Shown here: piece by piece, positions 26,386-35,997 of the stretch | How the letters are laid out: the number at the start of each line of letters is the position of its first letter | How positions within the stretch are numbered: the stretch's first letter is position 1 | Assembly (NCBI RefSeq): GCF_001245615.1 | Contig: NZ_CWKH01000003.1 | Span: forward strand, 558,001 to 622,000 | Origin: Mycolicibacterium neworleansense | GTDB taxonomy: Bacteria; Actinomycetota; Actinomycetes; Mycobacteriales; Mycobacteriaceae | Direction of reading: 5' to 3' | DNA length: 64,000 nt | Notes under the pieces: generated by a model | What the model was told of the DNA's origin: nothing | Databases searched by the model: none | Seen by the model: the letters and a program-made list of their open reading frames with translations, nothing else | Program-made: the position numbers and the translations under genes

Positions 26386-26628
26386 GTGCCTGAGATCGAT
26401 GACCTGCGTCGGGAGATCGACGAACTCGACGCCACCATCCTCGCCGCAGTCCAGCGCCGCGCCGAGGTCTCCAAGCTGATCGGCAAAGCGCGGATGGCCT
26501 CCGGCGGCACCCGCCTGGTGCACAGCCGTGAAATGCAGGTCATCGAGCGCTACAGCGTCCTGGGTCCCGAGGGTAAAGATCTGGCCATCCTGCTGCTGCA
26601 GCTCGGCCGAGGCCGGCTGGGCCACTGA
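26386..26628 (+). CDS. Intracellular chorismate mutase (AroQ type, Rv0948c-like)
   Basis: A short helical enzyme (80 residues from the GTG at 26386) that converts chorismate to prephenate for Phe/Tyr synthesis. Family residues are clear: EIDDLRREIDELD, QRRAEVSKLIGKARMASGG and the loop RLVHSREMQVIERY, then an LGRGRLGH C-terminus. The mycobacterial enzyme is weak alone and is activated by its complex with DAHP synthase, mediated by that C-terminal tail, which is intact here. An upstream start is possible in an open frame that runs back into uvrD1, but those residues are not conserved-looking. Confidence 0.9.
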   Translation: MPEIDDLRREIDELDATILAAVQRRAEVSKLIGKARMASGGTRLVHSREMQVIERYSVLGPEGKDLAILLLQLGRGRLGH

Positions 26629-26631
26629 CGC

Positions 26632-28641
26632 TTACCGGCCCGCCGGCTTCGCGGGCGTGTTCAACGAATCCAACAGCCACGGCGTCAGCCACTGCACGGC
26701 CTCGGACGTCGGGTGCACGCCGTCGCTGCGCATCCTGACCCCGTTGATCTTCGCGGTGTATTTGCCGTCCGGGTTGAGCTTGGCGTTGAAATCCAGCACC
26801 GACACGTTGGGGCGTTGCGCGACGACAGTCCGGAGCATGGTGTTCCACGCCTGCACCCGGCCCGGCTGATCCTCCGGATACAGCGTCCCGTCCGACCGCT
26901 CACCGCGCCGGTTGTACGGAGCCGTGGTCACCACCACGCGCGCCCCGGTCGAGCTGAGAATGTCCAGCGCACGCTGTAGCTCGCTCTTGAGATAGGCGTC
27001 GTAGGCGTCGTTGCCGATGTGGGTCCACCGGCCGCGCCACATGCGGTCGACGACCTCCCAGCGCCCGATCATCAACAGCACGGTCTCGGGGCGGTCATGT
27101 GCGATCCGCTGTGCCCAGCGCTCCGGCCAGGAATCGCACTCCGGCTTCTGATTGAGCGTCTCCCCCGCCGACCGGTACGGGCCGCCGCGCGCGACGCCGC
27201 ACCCGATCGTCGTGTAGTCGCTGAAATGAAATCCGGGCGTGGCGGGCAGATACCGCATCAGCGTCCAGGCCACCGAATCGCCGAACACCGCAACGGTCCG
27301 GGTACCGGGAGCCAGCGCCGGCTGCGGTCCCACCGGGACGGCTCGCTCCGCGCCGACATCCTGCTCGGACGCGGCGGCCGACATCACGTCCGGGCCCGGC
27401 GGACGGGTCGGCGCACTGACCGGGACGACCGTCAACGTCACCACCGCGGCAGTGGCCACCGTGGCACCGGCCAACCGCAACATCGGGACATGCTGCGGGC
27501 GCCAGTGCCGGATCGGTTGCTCGATCGCCCACCACGACACCCACGACACCGCGATCGTCACCGCGCATCGCAGCGCCAGCAGTGACCAGCCCGACAGGCC
27601 GGTGCGCTCGCCGTTGAGGATCAGGAAGATCGGCCAGTGCCACAGGTACACGCCGTAGGAGATGACGCCGAGCGTCACCAGCGGGAACCAGGCCAGGGCC
27701 CGGGCCACATAGCCGTCCTGATCCAGCGCGACCGGGGCGACGACGAGCACCGCGCCCAGCGCTACCACGATCAACAGGCCGTGGTGGAACTCGTCGGCGC
27801 TGCCGGTCGCCAGGTGCGCGGCCACCGCCAGCACCGCCACCCCGATCACCGGCAGCGTCCAGGCGACCCAGCGCCGCCACCGGGCCCGGATCAACGTGCC
27901 CGACAACGTCAGCGCCGACCAGTCACGCACCAGCAGCGCCGCGGCCGCCGCGCCGACCAGCAGCGCCTGAGCGCGAGTGTCGGTGCCGAAGTACACGCGG
28001 TTGAGCTCAGCGGGATCGCCGGACACCCAGATCGACGCCACCGCCGAGGCGACCACACCGAGCACCGCGAGCCCGAACACCACGGCCCGCACCGCTTCGG
28101 GTGAGCGGCGACGCACCAGCAGCGCCGCACCCAGGACCAGTAGCGGCCACAGCAGGTAGTACTGCTCCTCCACCGCCAGCGACCAGGTGTGCTGCAACGG
28201 TGACAGGGTGGCGCCCTGGCTGAAGTAATCGGTGTCGGCCGCGACGAACACCCAGTTGGCCATCCAGAAGAACGCCCCGACCGCGTCTTCCCGGAGCGAT
28301 TCGACCGCCTCGGACGGGAACAACGGGCGGGCGATCACCACGGCCAAGGTCATCAGCACCATGGCGGGCAGCAGCCGTTTGGCCCGGCGGATCCAGAATC
28401 CCTTCAGGTCGATCCGCTCGGTGCGCTGGTATTCGTCGAGCAGCAGCGAGGTGATCAGGAATCCGCTGAGCACGAAGAACACGTCGACGCCGATGAAGCC
28501 CCCGCCCATGCCCGGCACGCCGCCGTGGCCGGCCAGCACCAGGGCCACGGCGATGGCGCGGATGCCGTCGAGTGCGGGGATGTCGCGCCGGATGGAGGTA
28601 CGCCGACGCCGGCTGGCAGCACGGACTGGCGCCGCAGTCAC
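26632..28641 (-). CDS. Membrane acyltransferase 3 with C-terminal SGNH domain (OafA-like)
   Basis: This 669-residue protein combines an acyltransferase-3 domain of about ten helices with an extracytoplasmic SGNH hydrolase-like domain. The first domain carries IPALDGIRAIAVALVLAGH near residue 21, GVDVFFVLSGFLITSLLL, the RRAKRLLPA segment, and HTWSLAVEEQYYLLWPL near residue 150. The second has the block-I FGDSVAWTL near residue 452 and DGVHPTSEA with the terminal His. Relatives O-acetylate or otherwise acylate surface sugars. The glycan acceptor is unknown. It is convergent with chorismate mutase, three bases apart. Confidence 0.9.
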   Translation of the reverse strand: MTAAPVRAASRRRRTSIRRDIPALDGIRAIAVALVLAGHGGVPGMGGGFIGVDVFFVLSGFLITSLLLDEYQRTERIDLKGFWIRRAKRLLPAMVLMTLAVVIARPLFPSEAVESLREDAVGAFFWMANWVFVAADTDYFSQGATLSPLQHTWSLAVEEQYYLLWPLLVLGAALLVRRRSPEAVRAVVFGLAVLGVVASAVASIWVSGDPAELNRVYFGTDTRAQALLVGAAAAALLVRDWSALTLSGTLIRARWRRWVAWTLPVIGVAVLAVAAHLATGSADEFHHGLLIVVALGAVLVVAPVALDQDGYVARALAWFPLVTLGVISYGVYLWHWPIFLILNGERTGLSGWSLLALRCAVTIAVSWVSWWAIEQPIRHWRPQHVPMLRLAGATVATAAVVTLTVVPVSAPTRPPGPDVMSAAASEQDVGAERAVPVGPQPALAPGTRTVAVFGDSVAWTLMRYLPATPGFHFSDYTTIGCGVARGGPYRSAGETLNQKPECDSWPERWAQRIAHDRPETVLLMIGRWEVVDRMWRGRWTHIGNDAYDAYLKSELQRALDILSSTGARVVVTTAPYNRRGERSDGTLYPEDQPGRVQAWNTMLRTVVAQRPNVSVLDFNAKLNPDGKYTAKINGVRMRSDGVHPTSEAVQWLTPWLLDSLNTPAKPAGR

Positions 28642-28696
28642 GTCATGCCCTCCCGTCTTGCGTTGAACGCCAAGACTATCCCCGGCGAGCAGACGT

Positions 28697-28732
28697 GAAA
28701 GTCCCCCGGCACCGGCGTGTCGGGGGACTTTC
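28697..28732 (-). terminator. Hairpin after the semialdehyde dehydrogenase gene
   Basis: GAAAGTCCCCCG (28697-28708) pairs perfectly with CGGGGGACTTTC (28721-28732) around a 12-base loop. It lies 21 bases past the dehydrogenase stop and 55 bases before the acyltransferase start on the same strand, separating the two units. Confidence 0.75.
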
Positions 28733-28753
28733 GCGACTGTTCGCGCTTCGGGG

Positions 28754-30202
28754 CTAGTTGGTCAGGGCGATGTACTTGGTGTCGAGGTACTCCTCGATGC
28801 CCTCCGAACCACCTTCACGGCCGAAGCCCGATTCCTTGATACCGCCGAACGGTGCCGCCGCATCGGAGATGACGCCCCGGTTGATGCCGACCATGCCGGA
28901 CTCGATACCCTCGGCCACCCGCAATGCCCGGTCCAGTGACTGGGTGTAAACGTAAGCAGCCAAGCCGTATTCGGTGTCGTTGGCGGCGGCCACCCCCTCA
29001 TCCTCGGTATCGAAGCCGGTGATCGGGGCAACCGGGCCGAACACCTCTTCCCTGAGGATCCGGGCGTCGGCGGGCACATCGGACAGCACCGTGGCCGGGT
29101 AGAAGTTGCCGGGCCCCCCGGGCGCGACGCCGCCGACCGCGACGGTCGCACCTTTCGACACCGCGTCCGAGACGAGTTCGGTGACGGTGGCGACCTGCTT
29201 GGAATTGATCAGCGGGCCCAACGTCGACGCGGGGTCGATGCCCTTGCCGAGGGTGAACTCGCTCATCCGTTTGACGAGCTTGTCGGTGAACTCCTCGCGC
29301 ACCGAGTTGGCCACGTGGAACCGGTTCGCGGCCGTGCAGGCCTCGCCGCCGTTGCGCATCTTGGCCAGGATCGCGCCCTCGACCGCCGCGTCGATGTCGG
29401 CGTCGTCGAACACGATGAACGGGGCATTGCCGCCCAACTCCATCGACGTGCGCAGCAGTTTGTCGGCGGACTGCTTCACCAGCGCCTTGCCCACCCCGGT
29501 CGAGCCGGTGAAGGTCAGCTTGCGCAACCGGCCGTCGTCGATCAGCGCGGCGCTGACCGGACCCGGGTTGCTGGTCGGCAGCACCGAGAGGACGCCCTTG
29601 GGCAGGCCGGCCTCATCCATCAGCTTGGCCAGCAGCAGCATGGTCAGCGGGGTTTCCTGCGCGGGCTTGACGATCATGGTGCAGCCCGCGGCGAAGGCCG
29701 GGCCCATCTTGCGAGTGCCCATGGCCAGCGGGAAGTTCCACGGCGTGATGGCGTAGCACGGACCGACGGCCTGCTTGGTGACCAGGATGCGGCCGGTACC
29801 CGCCGGTGCCGGGGTGAAGCGCCCGGCGATGCGCACCGCCTCCTCGGAGAACCAGCGGAAGAACTCGGCGCCGTAAGCGACCTCGCCCTTGCTCTCGGCG
29901 AGCACCTTGCCCATCTCCAGGGTCATCAGTGCGGCGATGTCGTCGGCGCGTTCGGTGATCTTCTCGAACACCGCACGCAGGATCTCGCCCCGTTTACGCG
30001 GCGCTGTCGCGGCCCATTCGGCCTGGACCGCACACGCGGCGTCCAGTGCGGCGACGGCGTCGGCGGCGGTCGCGTCGGCCACCGTGGCCAACACCTGATC
30101 GTCGCTGGGATCCAGCACGTTGAACGTCGATGCGGCCTGGCGTTCCTCACCACCGATCCACAGACCCGTGGGCACGGATGAAATCAAGTCTTCAATGGCC
30201 AT
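28754..30202 (-). CDS. NAD(P)-dependent succinate-semialdehyde dehydrogenase family protein
   Basis: An aldehyde dehydrogenase of 482 residues. The catalytic Cys lies in NGGEACTAANRF (about residue 289), and the general-base Glu in MELGGNAPF (about residue 255). FTGSTGVGKAL binds the cofactor and ITPWNFPLAMGTRKMGPA the substrate side. The closest class is GabD, which oxidises succinate semialdehyde to succinate, feeding the TCA cycle. Other short aldehydes are possible. It is divergent from pgi, 50 bases apart. Confidence 0.9.
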   Translation of the reverse strand: MAIEDLISSVPTGLWIGGEERQAASTFNVLDPSDDQVLATVADATAADAVAALDAACAVQAEWAATAPRKRGEILRAVFEKITERADDIAALMTLEMGKVLAESKGEVAYGAEFFRWFSEEAVRIAGRFTPAPAGTGRILVTKQAVGPCYAITPWNFPLAMGTRKMGPAFAAGCTMIVKPAQETPLTMLLLAKLMDEAGLPKGVLSVLPTSNPGPVSAALIDDGRLRKLTFTGSTGVGKALVKQSADKLLRTSMELGGNAPFIVFDDADIDAAVEGAILAKMRNGGEACTAANRFHVANSVREEFTDKLVKRMSEFTLGKGIDPASTLGPLINSKQVATVTELVSDAVSKGATVAVGGVAPGGPGNFYPATVLSDVPADARILREEVFGPVAPITGFDTEDEGVAAANDTEYGLAAYVYTQSLDRALRVAEGIESGMVGINRGVISDAAAPFGGIKESGFGREGGSEGIEEYLDTKYIALTN

Positions 30203-30252
30203 ACATCCATCATGTACACCGTTGAGCCGAGCGCCACACTAAGGTCGGCGGA

Positions 30253-31902
30253 ATGAGTGCTGACATCACCGCAACCCCCGCATGGCAGGCATTGTCGAAG
30301 CACTACGACGAGATCGGCGACATCCATCTGACGCAGCTTTTCGCCGAGGACCCTGCCCGCGGCACCGAGCTCGCGTTGACCGTCGGCGACCTCTACATCG
30401 ACTACAGCAAGCACCGCATCACCCGTAAGACCCTGGAACTGCTGGCCGATCTGGCCCGCGCCGCCGGGCTGGAGGCCCGCCGCGACGCGATGCTCGCCGG
30501 TGAGCACATCAACACCTCCGAGGACCGCGCGGTGCTGCATACCGCGCTGCGGTTGCCCGCCGACGCGACGTTGACCGTCGACGGCCAGGACGTGGTGGCC
30601 GACGTGCACGAGGTGCTGGACCGGATGGGCGCGTTCACCGACCGGCTGCGTGACGGCGGCTGGACCGGTGCCACCGGCGAGCGCATCAAGACCGTGGTCA
30701 ACATCGGTATCGGCGGCTCGGACCTGGGGCCGGTGATGGTGTACGACGCGTTGCGCCACTATGCCGATGCGGGCATCAGCGCGCGCTTCGTGTCGAACGT
30801 CGATCCCGCCGACCTGGTGGCGACGCTGGCCGACCTGGAACCGGCCACAACGCTTTTCATCGTCGCGTCCAAGACCTTCTCCACATTGGAGACGCTCACC
30901 AACGCCACGGCGGCGCGCCGCTGGCTGGTCGACGCACTCGGGGACGACGCGGTGGCCAAACATTTCGTGGCGGTGTCGACCAACGCGAAGCTTGTGGCCG
31001 AGTTCGGCATCGACACCGACAACATGTTCGGGTTCTGGGACTGGGTGGGTGGCCGCTACTCGGTGGACTCGGCGATCGGGTTGTCGGTGATGGCCGCGAT
31101 CGGCCGCGAGCGGTTCGGTGAATTCCTGTCCGGCTTCCACGCGGTCGACGAGCACTTCCGCACCGCACCGCTTTCGGAGAACGCTCCGGCGCTCCTGGGC
31201 CTGATCGGCCTGTGGTATTCGAATTTCTTTGGCGCACAGACACGTGCCGTGCTGCCGTACTCCAACGATCTGTCCCGGTTTGCCGCCTACCTCCAGCAGT
31301 TGACCATGGAGTCCAACGGAAAGTCGGTGCAGGCCGACGGCAGCCCGGTGACCACCCAGACCGGTGAGATCTTCTGGGGCGAGCCGGGAACCAACGGCCA
31401 GCACGCCTTCTACCAACTGCTGCACCAGGGCACCCGACTGGTGCCCGCCGACTTCATCGGTTTCTCCCAGCCGACCGACGACCTCCCCACAGCCGACGGC
31501 ACCGGCAGCATGCATGACCTGTTGATGAGCAACTTCTTCGCCCAGACCCAGGTTCTGGCTTTCGGCAAGGACGCCGAAGCCATTGCGGCTGAAGGTACGC
31601 CGGCCGCCGTGGTGCCACACAAGGTGATGCCCGGAAACCGACCGACGACGTCAATCCTGGCAACCAGGTTGACGCCGTCGGTGGTGGGCCAGCTCATCGC
31701 CCTCTACGAACACCAGGTGTTCACCGAAGGAGTGGTGTGGGGTATCGACTCCTTCGATCAATGGGGCGTCGAGCTGGGCAAGACCCAGGCCAAGGCGTTG
31801 CTGCCGGTGATCGCCGAGACGGAGTCACCGGGCGAGCAGTCCGACTCCTCGACCGATGCGCTGGTGCGCCGGTACCGGGTCGAACGCGGACGCTCGGCCT
31901 AG
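30253..31902 (+). CDS. pgi: Glucose-6-phosphate isomerase
   Basis: Pgi interconverts glucose-6-phosphate and fructose-6-phosphate in glycolysis and gluconeogenesis. The 549-residue protein has signature 1 near residue 260 ([20 protein letters not shown]). The sugar-phosphate loop [12 protein letters not shown] lies near residue 150, [12 protein letters not shown] near residue 207, and the [20 protein letters not shown] region near residue 375. The C-terminal [14 protein letters not shown] is signature 2. The ATG at 30253 is the natural start and the length is typical for the family. Confidence 0.98.
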   Translation: MSADITATPAWQALSKHYDEIGDIHLTQLFAEDPARGTELALTVGDLYIDYSKHRITRKTLELLADLARAAGLEARRDAMLAGEHINTSEDRAVLHTALRLPADATLTVDGQDVVADVHEVLDRMGAFTDRLRDGGWTGATGERIKTVVNIGIGGSDLGPVMVYDALRHYADAGISARFVSNVDPADLVATLADLEPATTLFIVASKTFSTLETLTNATAARRWLVDALGDDAVAKHFVAVSTNAKLVAEFGIDTDNMFGFWDWVGGRYSVDSAIGLSVMAAIGRERFGEFLSGFHAVDEHFRTAPLSENAPALLGLIGLWYSNFFGAQTRAVLPYSNDLSRFAAYLQQLTMESNGKSVQADGSPVTTQTGEIFWGEPGTNGQHAFYQLLHQGTRLVPADFIGFSQPTDDLPTADGTGSMHDLLMSNFFAQTQVLAFGKDAEAIAAEGTPAAVVPHKVMPGNRPTTSILATRLTPSVVGQLIALYEHQVFTEGVVWGIDSFDQWGVELGKTQAKALLPVIAETESPGEQSDSSTDALVRRYRVERGRSA

Positions 31903-31909
31903 GAACTAC

Positions 31910-32323
31910 TCAGGGACTGGGGATTGTGGCGCACCCGACGTTCGGGATGCAGCCACTGGCTCCGCCGGGACCCGCTGTGCCGCTAGGCCCGTACGGGATA
32001 CCACCGGTTGCTCCACCAGGTCCCGCGGTTCCGCCAGGGCCGTAAGGGATTTCACCCGTCGCACCGCCCGGGCCCGCCGAACCCTCAGGGCCGTACGGGA
32101 TCGAGCCGCTGGCCCCGCCCGGGCCGGCAGTACCACCGGGGCCACCGGGAATCTGGCCAGTCGCGCCGCCGGGACCGGCGGTGCCGATGTCGGCGCACGG
32201 GGTGCCGTCGGCGTTGGTGCACGGAGGCGGCGGAGGGGGATCGGCCATCGCCACCGGGCTCAGCGCAATGGCCCCAGCCGCAGCGCCTGCAAAGAACATC
32301 GAGGCAATCAGTTTTGAGGTCAT
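31910..32323 (-). CDS. Secreted Gly/Pro-rich tandem-repeat protein
   Basis: 137 residues. A signal peptide (MTSKLIASMFFAGAAAGAIALSPVAMA) is followed by six prolines and a CTNADGTPC motif. Four and a half copies of a 17-residue unit, consensus GTAGPGGATGxIPYGPG, run from residue 47 to near the end, closing with CIPNVGC. Cysteines at both ends could pair. It resembles small proline/glycine-rich mycobacterial envelope proteins, but I recognise no family. It is convergent with pgi, 7 bases apart. Confidence 0.78.
   Translation of the reverse strand: MTSKLIASMFFAGAAAGAIALSPVAMADPPPPPPCTNADGTPCADIGTAGPGGATGQIPGGPGGTAGPGGASGSIPYGPEGSAGPGGATGEIPYGPGGTAGPGGATGGIPYGPSGTAGPGGASGCIPNVGCATIPSP
31937..32185 (-). 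repeat. 51-bp tandem coding repeat (about 4.5 copies)
   Basis: The DNA encodes repeating 17-residue Gly/Pro units of the secreted protein at 31910-32323. Copies differ at the variable positions (GQIPG, GSIPY, GEIPY, GGIPY). Such tracts can change copy number by slippage or recombination. Confidence 0.8.
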
Positions 32324-32544
32324 GAAGGGTGACTACCCATGTTGGCCCGGGGCCCAAACCCGCCCGGCTATGCGCGACTTTCGAACGACAATCGCATCAG
32401 AAACACCGCAGGTCACTCTGAGCCCAGCGGACGTCGGTACACACGTCACACCAGTTGCCTTCAGCCTCGTGCGCACCAGAATTGGCAATGCCCGGCAGGT
32501 TTGGGGTGGTGTGACGCCTGTGACGACGCGCCGCCGTTCAGGTG

Positions 32545-33294
32545 TCAGGCAAACCGCTTGGTGTACTTGGGCGGCAGCAACCGCATCACCTGGGTCAGCG
32601 GCGCCCACGGCCAGCGCGGCACCACGGCCCGGCCCTTCTCCTTCTCGATGGCCTCGACCATCGCACGCACGCCGGTCTCGTTGTCGACCATGAGCATCGT
32701 GGTCGCCGACTTGGCGGTCATCTCCGATTCGATGTAGCCCGGCTCGATGACGGTCACCCGGATCGGGCCCTTGTCGTACTCGGCGCGCAACGATTCGCCC
32801 AGTGACGTCATCCCGGCCTTCGACGCGCAGTAGGCAGCCTTGCCGCCGGGCACACCCGTGTTGCCGAGCACCGACGAGATCAACACCAGGTGACCGCTGC
32901 CGGACTTCTTGAACATCTCCAGCGCGGTCTCGATCTGCACCAGGCCGGCGATCAGGTTGGTTTCGATGGTGGCCTTGTTCGCCCACGGCTTGCCCTCGCC
33001 CAGCGGCCAGCCCTTGCCGATCCCGGCGTTCACGATGACGCGGTCGATACCGCCGAGTTCCTCGGACAGCTCACCGAAGACCCGTGGCACGGCCTCGTGG
33101 TCGTTGACGTCCAGCGCGGCGACCGCCACCTTGATGTAGGGGTGCCGGTCGGCCAGCTCGGCCTTGAGCTCGTCGAGCCGCTCGGTGCGGCGGGCACACA
33201 GGGCCAGGTCGCGCCCCTTGGCGGCGAACTGCCGGGCCATGCCCGCGCCCAGTCCGGAGCTGGCACCGGTGATGAGGATCTTCTGACGGGTCAT
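32545..33294 (-). CDS. SDR family oxidoreductase (Rv0945-like)
   Basis: A classical short-chain dehydrogenase of 249 residues. The nucleotide-binding motif is TGASSGLGAGM (9-19). VNAGIGKGWP follows the fourth strand, Ser lies in LISSVLGNTG, and the catalytic YCASK is at about residues 156-160. ARRTERLDEL after the second strand favours NADPH. EPGYIESEM closes the active site. The substrate is unknown. Gene order places it as the counterpart of Rv0945, between pgi and fpg2. Confidence 0.9.
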   Translation of the reverse strand: MTRQKILITGASSGLGAGMARQFAAKGRDLALCARRTERLDELKAELADRHPYIKVAVAALDVNDHEAVPRVFGELSEELGGIDRVIVNAGIGKGWPLGEGKPWANKATIETNLIAGLVQIETALEMFKKSGSGHLVLISSVLGNTGVPGGKAAYCASKAGMTSLGESLRAEYDKGPIRVTVIEPGYIESEMTAKSATTMLMVDNETGVRAMVEAIEKEKGRAVVPRWPWAPLTQVMRLLPPKYTKRFA

Positions 33295-33338
33295 CGCTGC
33301 AGGATAACCGAGTTAGACAACTGTCAAGAATGCGGCCG

Positions 33339-34193
33339 CTACTTGAGCAGACGCGACATCCGCCGGTCGGCCAGCACCTTGCCCCCGGTCTGACACGTCG
33401 GGCAGTACTGGAACGACTTGTCGGCGAAAGACACCTCCCGCACGGTGTCCCCACACACCGGGCACGGCAGGCCGGTGCGAGCATGCACGCGCAGTCCAGA
33501 GCGCTTCTCCCCCTTCAGCGTTGCAGCCTGCTGCCCCACCGACCGCGTGACCGCGTCGGTGAGCACCGAGATCATCGCGTCGTGCAACGCGGCGAGCTGG
33601 GCGTCGGTCAACTTGCCGGCGGTGGCGAACGGAGACAGCTTGGCCACGTGCAGGATCTCGTCGCTGTAGGCGTTGCCGATCCCCGCGATCACCTTCTGGT
33701 CGGTGATCACGGTCTTGATGCGTCCCGAGTTGCCCGACAGCACACCCGCCAGCCCCGCCGAATCCAGCGACAGCGCGTCCGGGCCTAGTGAGGCGATCTG
33801 CGGAACGTCGAGCGGGTCGGCGGCCACCCACACCGCAAGCCGCTTCTGGGTGCCGGCCTCGGTCAGATCGAACCCGACCGAGTCCCCCAGGTGTACGCGC
33901 AGCGCAATGGGGCCCTTGCCCGGTTTGAGCGGCGTCGGCGCCAACTTGTCCGACCACCGCAGCCACCCCGCCCGGGACAAGTGCGTGATCAGGTGCCAGG
34001 GGCCAACTTCCAGGCCGAGGTACTTACCCCAGCGGTTCGCACCGGTGACGGTCTGGCCGTGCAACGCCGTCGTCGGCGGATCGAACGTCTTGAGTACCGA
34101 CAATGCGGACACGTCGATTCGGGCGACCTCCCGTCCGGTCGCATGCCGGCGCAGGTGATCGGCCAACGCCTCGACTTCGGGCAGTTCGGGCAT
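33339..34193 (-). CDS. Fpg/Nei family DNA glycosylase (Fpg2)
   Basis: A complete 284-residue base-excision-repair glycosylase. The catalytic Pro2 and Glu3 are present in MPELPEVEALADHLRRH. The beta-hairpin lysine lies in ANRWGKYLGLE, the H2TH helix in VIAGIGNAYSDEILH, and the C-terminal zinc finger in CPVC...CPTC. As I recall, the M. tuberculosis counterpart Rv0944 is truncated and keeps only the C-terminal part. Here all catalytic parts are intact, so activity on oxidised bases is plausible. It is divergent from the FUSC gene. Confidence 0.92.
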   Translation of the reverse strand: MPELPEVEALADHLRRHATGREVARIDVSALSVLKTFDPPTTALHGQTVTGANRWGKYLGLEVGPWHLITHLSRAGWLRWSDKLAPTPLKPGKGPIALRVHLGDSVGFDLTEAGTQKRLAVWVAADPLDVPQIASLGPDALSLDSAGLAGVLSGNSGRIKTVITDQKVIAGIGNAYSDEILHVAKLSPFATAGKLTDAQLAALHDAMISVLTDAVTRSVGQQAATLKGEKRSGLRVHARTGLPCPVCGDTVREVSFADKSFQYCPTCQTGGKVLADRRMSRLLK

Positions 34194-34233
34194 GGCTCCA
34201 GTGTGTCAGCGAAACGCCGAGCATGCTGTAGAC

Positions 34234-35997
34234 ATGTCCGACCGGCCGGCACCCGGAGCGACCAACCCGCTGCGGCACATCTTCGTGATCAACAGCGCGC
34301 CCCGGCGGTGGCCGTTCGCGCTGCGTGCCGGAATCTGCATGGCTGTTCCGGTCCTGGTGGGCTGGCTCGCCGGCGACACCACGGCCGGGCTCATCGCCAC
34401 GATCGGCGGGTTCACCTCGCTCTACGGCAGCGGCCGGCCTTACCTGAACCGCGGCGGATACCTGGCCGCGGTCGTGGTGTGCTTCGCCGCCGTCGTCGCC
34501 CTGGGCGAGTGGGCGTCGTCGGCACCGTGGCTGGGCGTGGTGACGGTGACGATGATCGCCGCGGTGGCCACCCTGGTGTGCCACGCACTGAGCATCGGAC
34601 CGCCCGGGGCGTACATGGTGGTGCTGGCCTGCGCGGCCGGAACCGGCACACCGGCGACGCTGCACCTCAGCCCGGCCCATCACGCCGCGCTCGTCCTGGC
34701 CGGCGGCACGTTCGCCTGGCTGATGCACATGTCCGGCGCGCTGTTCCGCCCCCGCGGACCCGAGAAGGCGGCGGTGGCCGGGGCTGCCGCCGCCGTCGCG
34801 GCCTACATCGACAGCATCGGCGGCGACCCCGGCACCCAGGCCGCCGCCCGGCACCGGGCCGCACTCCTGCTGCACACCGCGTGGGTCACCCTGGTCAACT
34901 ATCAACCGGTACAACCCAAACCCGACCAGGCGCTGTATCGGCTGCGGGTCGTCAACCGCCGGCTGCACGTGCTGTTCGCCGAAGCCATGCGGACCGCCGA
35001 CGCCGGGGAGGCGCTGGGCTACGACGGCGCGGCCCTGGCACGGCACCTGGGCACCGTGCCGGCCGATGCCATCACCGATGAGCATGGTGCCGAAGGGATT
35101 CCGCTCGGCCGGCCCAGCGCGCTGCAACTGCTGCGCCGGGCGCTGGCCCCGGGCTCGGTGTCACTGCAATTGGCGGTACGGGTCGCCATCGCGGTCGCGA
35201 TATCCGGTGTCGTCGCCGTCCTGATCTCGCAAGCCCTGACCATGACGCACGCGTACTGGGCGATGGCCGCCGCGGTGCTGATGCTGCACCAGGGGTTCGA
35301 CTGGCAGCGCACGCTGGCCCGCAGCGTCGAACGCACCCTGGGCACCCTGCTCGGGCTCGGCGTGGCCGGGGTGATCCTGGCCCTGCACCCGCAGGGCTTG
35401 TGGCTCGTACTCGTCATCGGCGCACTGCAATTCGTCATCGAGATGTACGTGATCCGCAACTACACCCTGGCAGTCGTGTTCATCACGCCCGCCGCCCTGA
35501 CGATCGCCTCCGGCGGTCAGCCCGTCGAGGATCTCGGCGAACTGCTGCTCACCCGCGGCAGCGACACCCTGATCGGCTGTGCGGTGGCCCTGGCCGTCTA
35601 CTGGGCGACCCAACGTCTGCGGCACCCGACCGGCCTGCGCAGTGCGATCACCGCCACGCTCGATGCGGTTACCGCCACCGTGCCCCACCTCGCGGCCGAC
35701 GACGCCACCTCCCCGGCGGCCCGCGCCGATCGCCGCGATCTGCAGCTGCGGGCGATGGAACTGCTGCCGGCGTACGACGCGAGCGTGGGCGGATCAGCCG
35801 CGCAACGCCTTGGGGCCGAACGCCTGTGGCCGACGGTCGTGGCCACCGAGCAACTCGCCTACCGCACGCTGGCGGCATGCTGGGGCGCCGAGCGCGACGG
35901 CGATACCGAGACCGGAGCCGAGGCCGCCGCAGACACCGCAGCGGCGCTCAGCGAGCAGGCGCGTGACCTACGCGAGGGCCTTGACGAACGACAGTAG
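34234..35997 (+). CDS. FUSC-family membrane protein (aromatic-acid-exporter-like)
   Basis: 587 residues. There are two hydrophobic blocks of about six helices each, at roughly residues 25-160 and 300-480, separated by a soluble region. The second block contains AYWAMAAAVLMLHQGFDWQRTLARSVERTLGTLLG, the fusaric-acid-resistance signature, and ends RGSDTLIGCAVALAVYW. Relatives export aromatic acids or similar weak acids. The substrate is unknown. The ATG at 34234 (MSDRPAP) is preferred over an upstream in-frame start at 34192. Its 3' end overlaps the convergent holin-like gene by 30 bases. Confidence 0.88.
   Translation: MSDRPAPGATNPLRHIFVINSAPRRWPFALRAGICMAVPVLVGWLAGDTTAGLIATIGGFTSLYGSGRPYLNRGGYLAAVVVCFAAVVALGEWASSAPWLGVVTVTMIAAVATLVCHALSIGPPGAYMVVLACAAGTGTPATLHLSPAHHAALVLAGGTFAWLMHMSGALFRPRGPEKAAVAGAAAAVAAYIDSIGGDPGTQAAARHRAALLLHTAWVTLVNYQPVQPKPDQALYRLRVVNRRLHVLFAEAMRTADAGEALGYDGAALARHLGTVPADAITDEHGAEGIPLGRPSALQLLRRALAPGSVSLQLAVRVAIAVAISGVVAVLISQALTMTHAYWAMAAAVLMLHQGFDWQRTLARSVERTLGTLLGLGVAGVILALHPQGLWLVLVIGALQFVIEMYVIRNYTLAVVFITPAALTIASGGQPVEDLGELLLTRGSDTLIGCAVALAVYWATQRLRHPTGLRSAITATLDAVTATVPHLAADDATSPAARADRRDLQLRAMELLPAYDASVGGSAAQRLGAERLWPTVVATEQLAYRTLAACWGAERDGDTETGAEAAADTAAALSEQARDLREGLDERQ

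Noticed and set aside
30184..31620. A 478-codon frame antisense to pgi
   Set aside because: It overlaps an unmistakable pgi gene along nearly its full length and shows no domain.
33301..33327. A promoter for the SDR gene at 32545-33294 (TTGACA with TATCCT)
   Set aside because: The spacer is only 15 bases, too short to assert with confidence.
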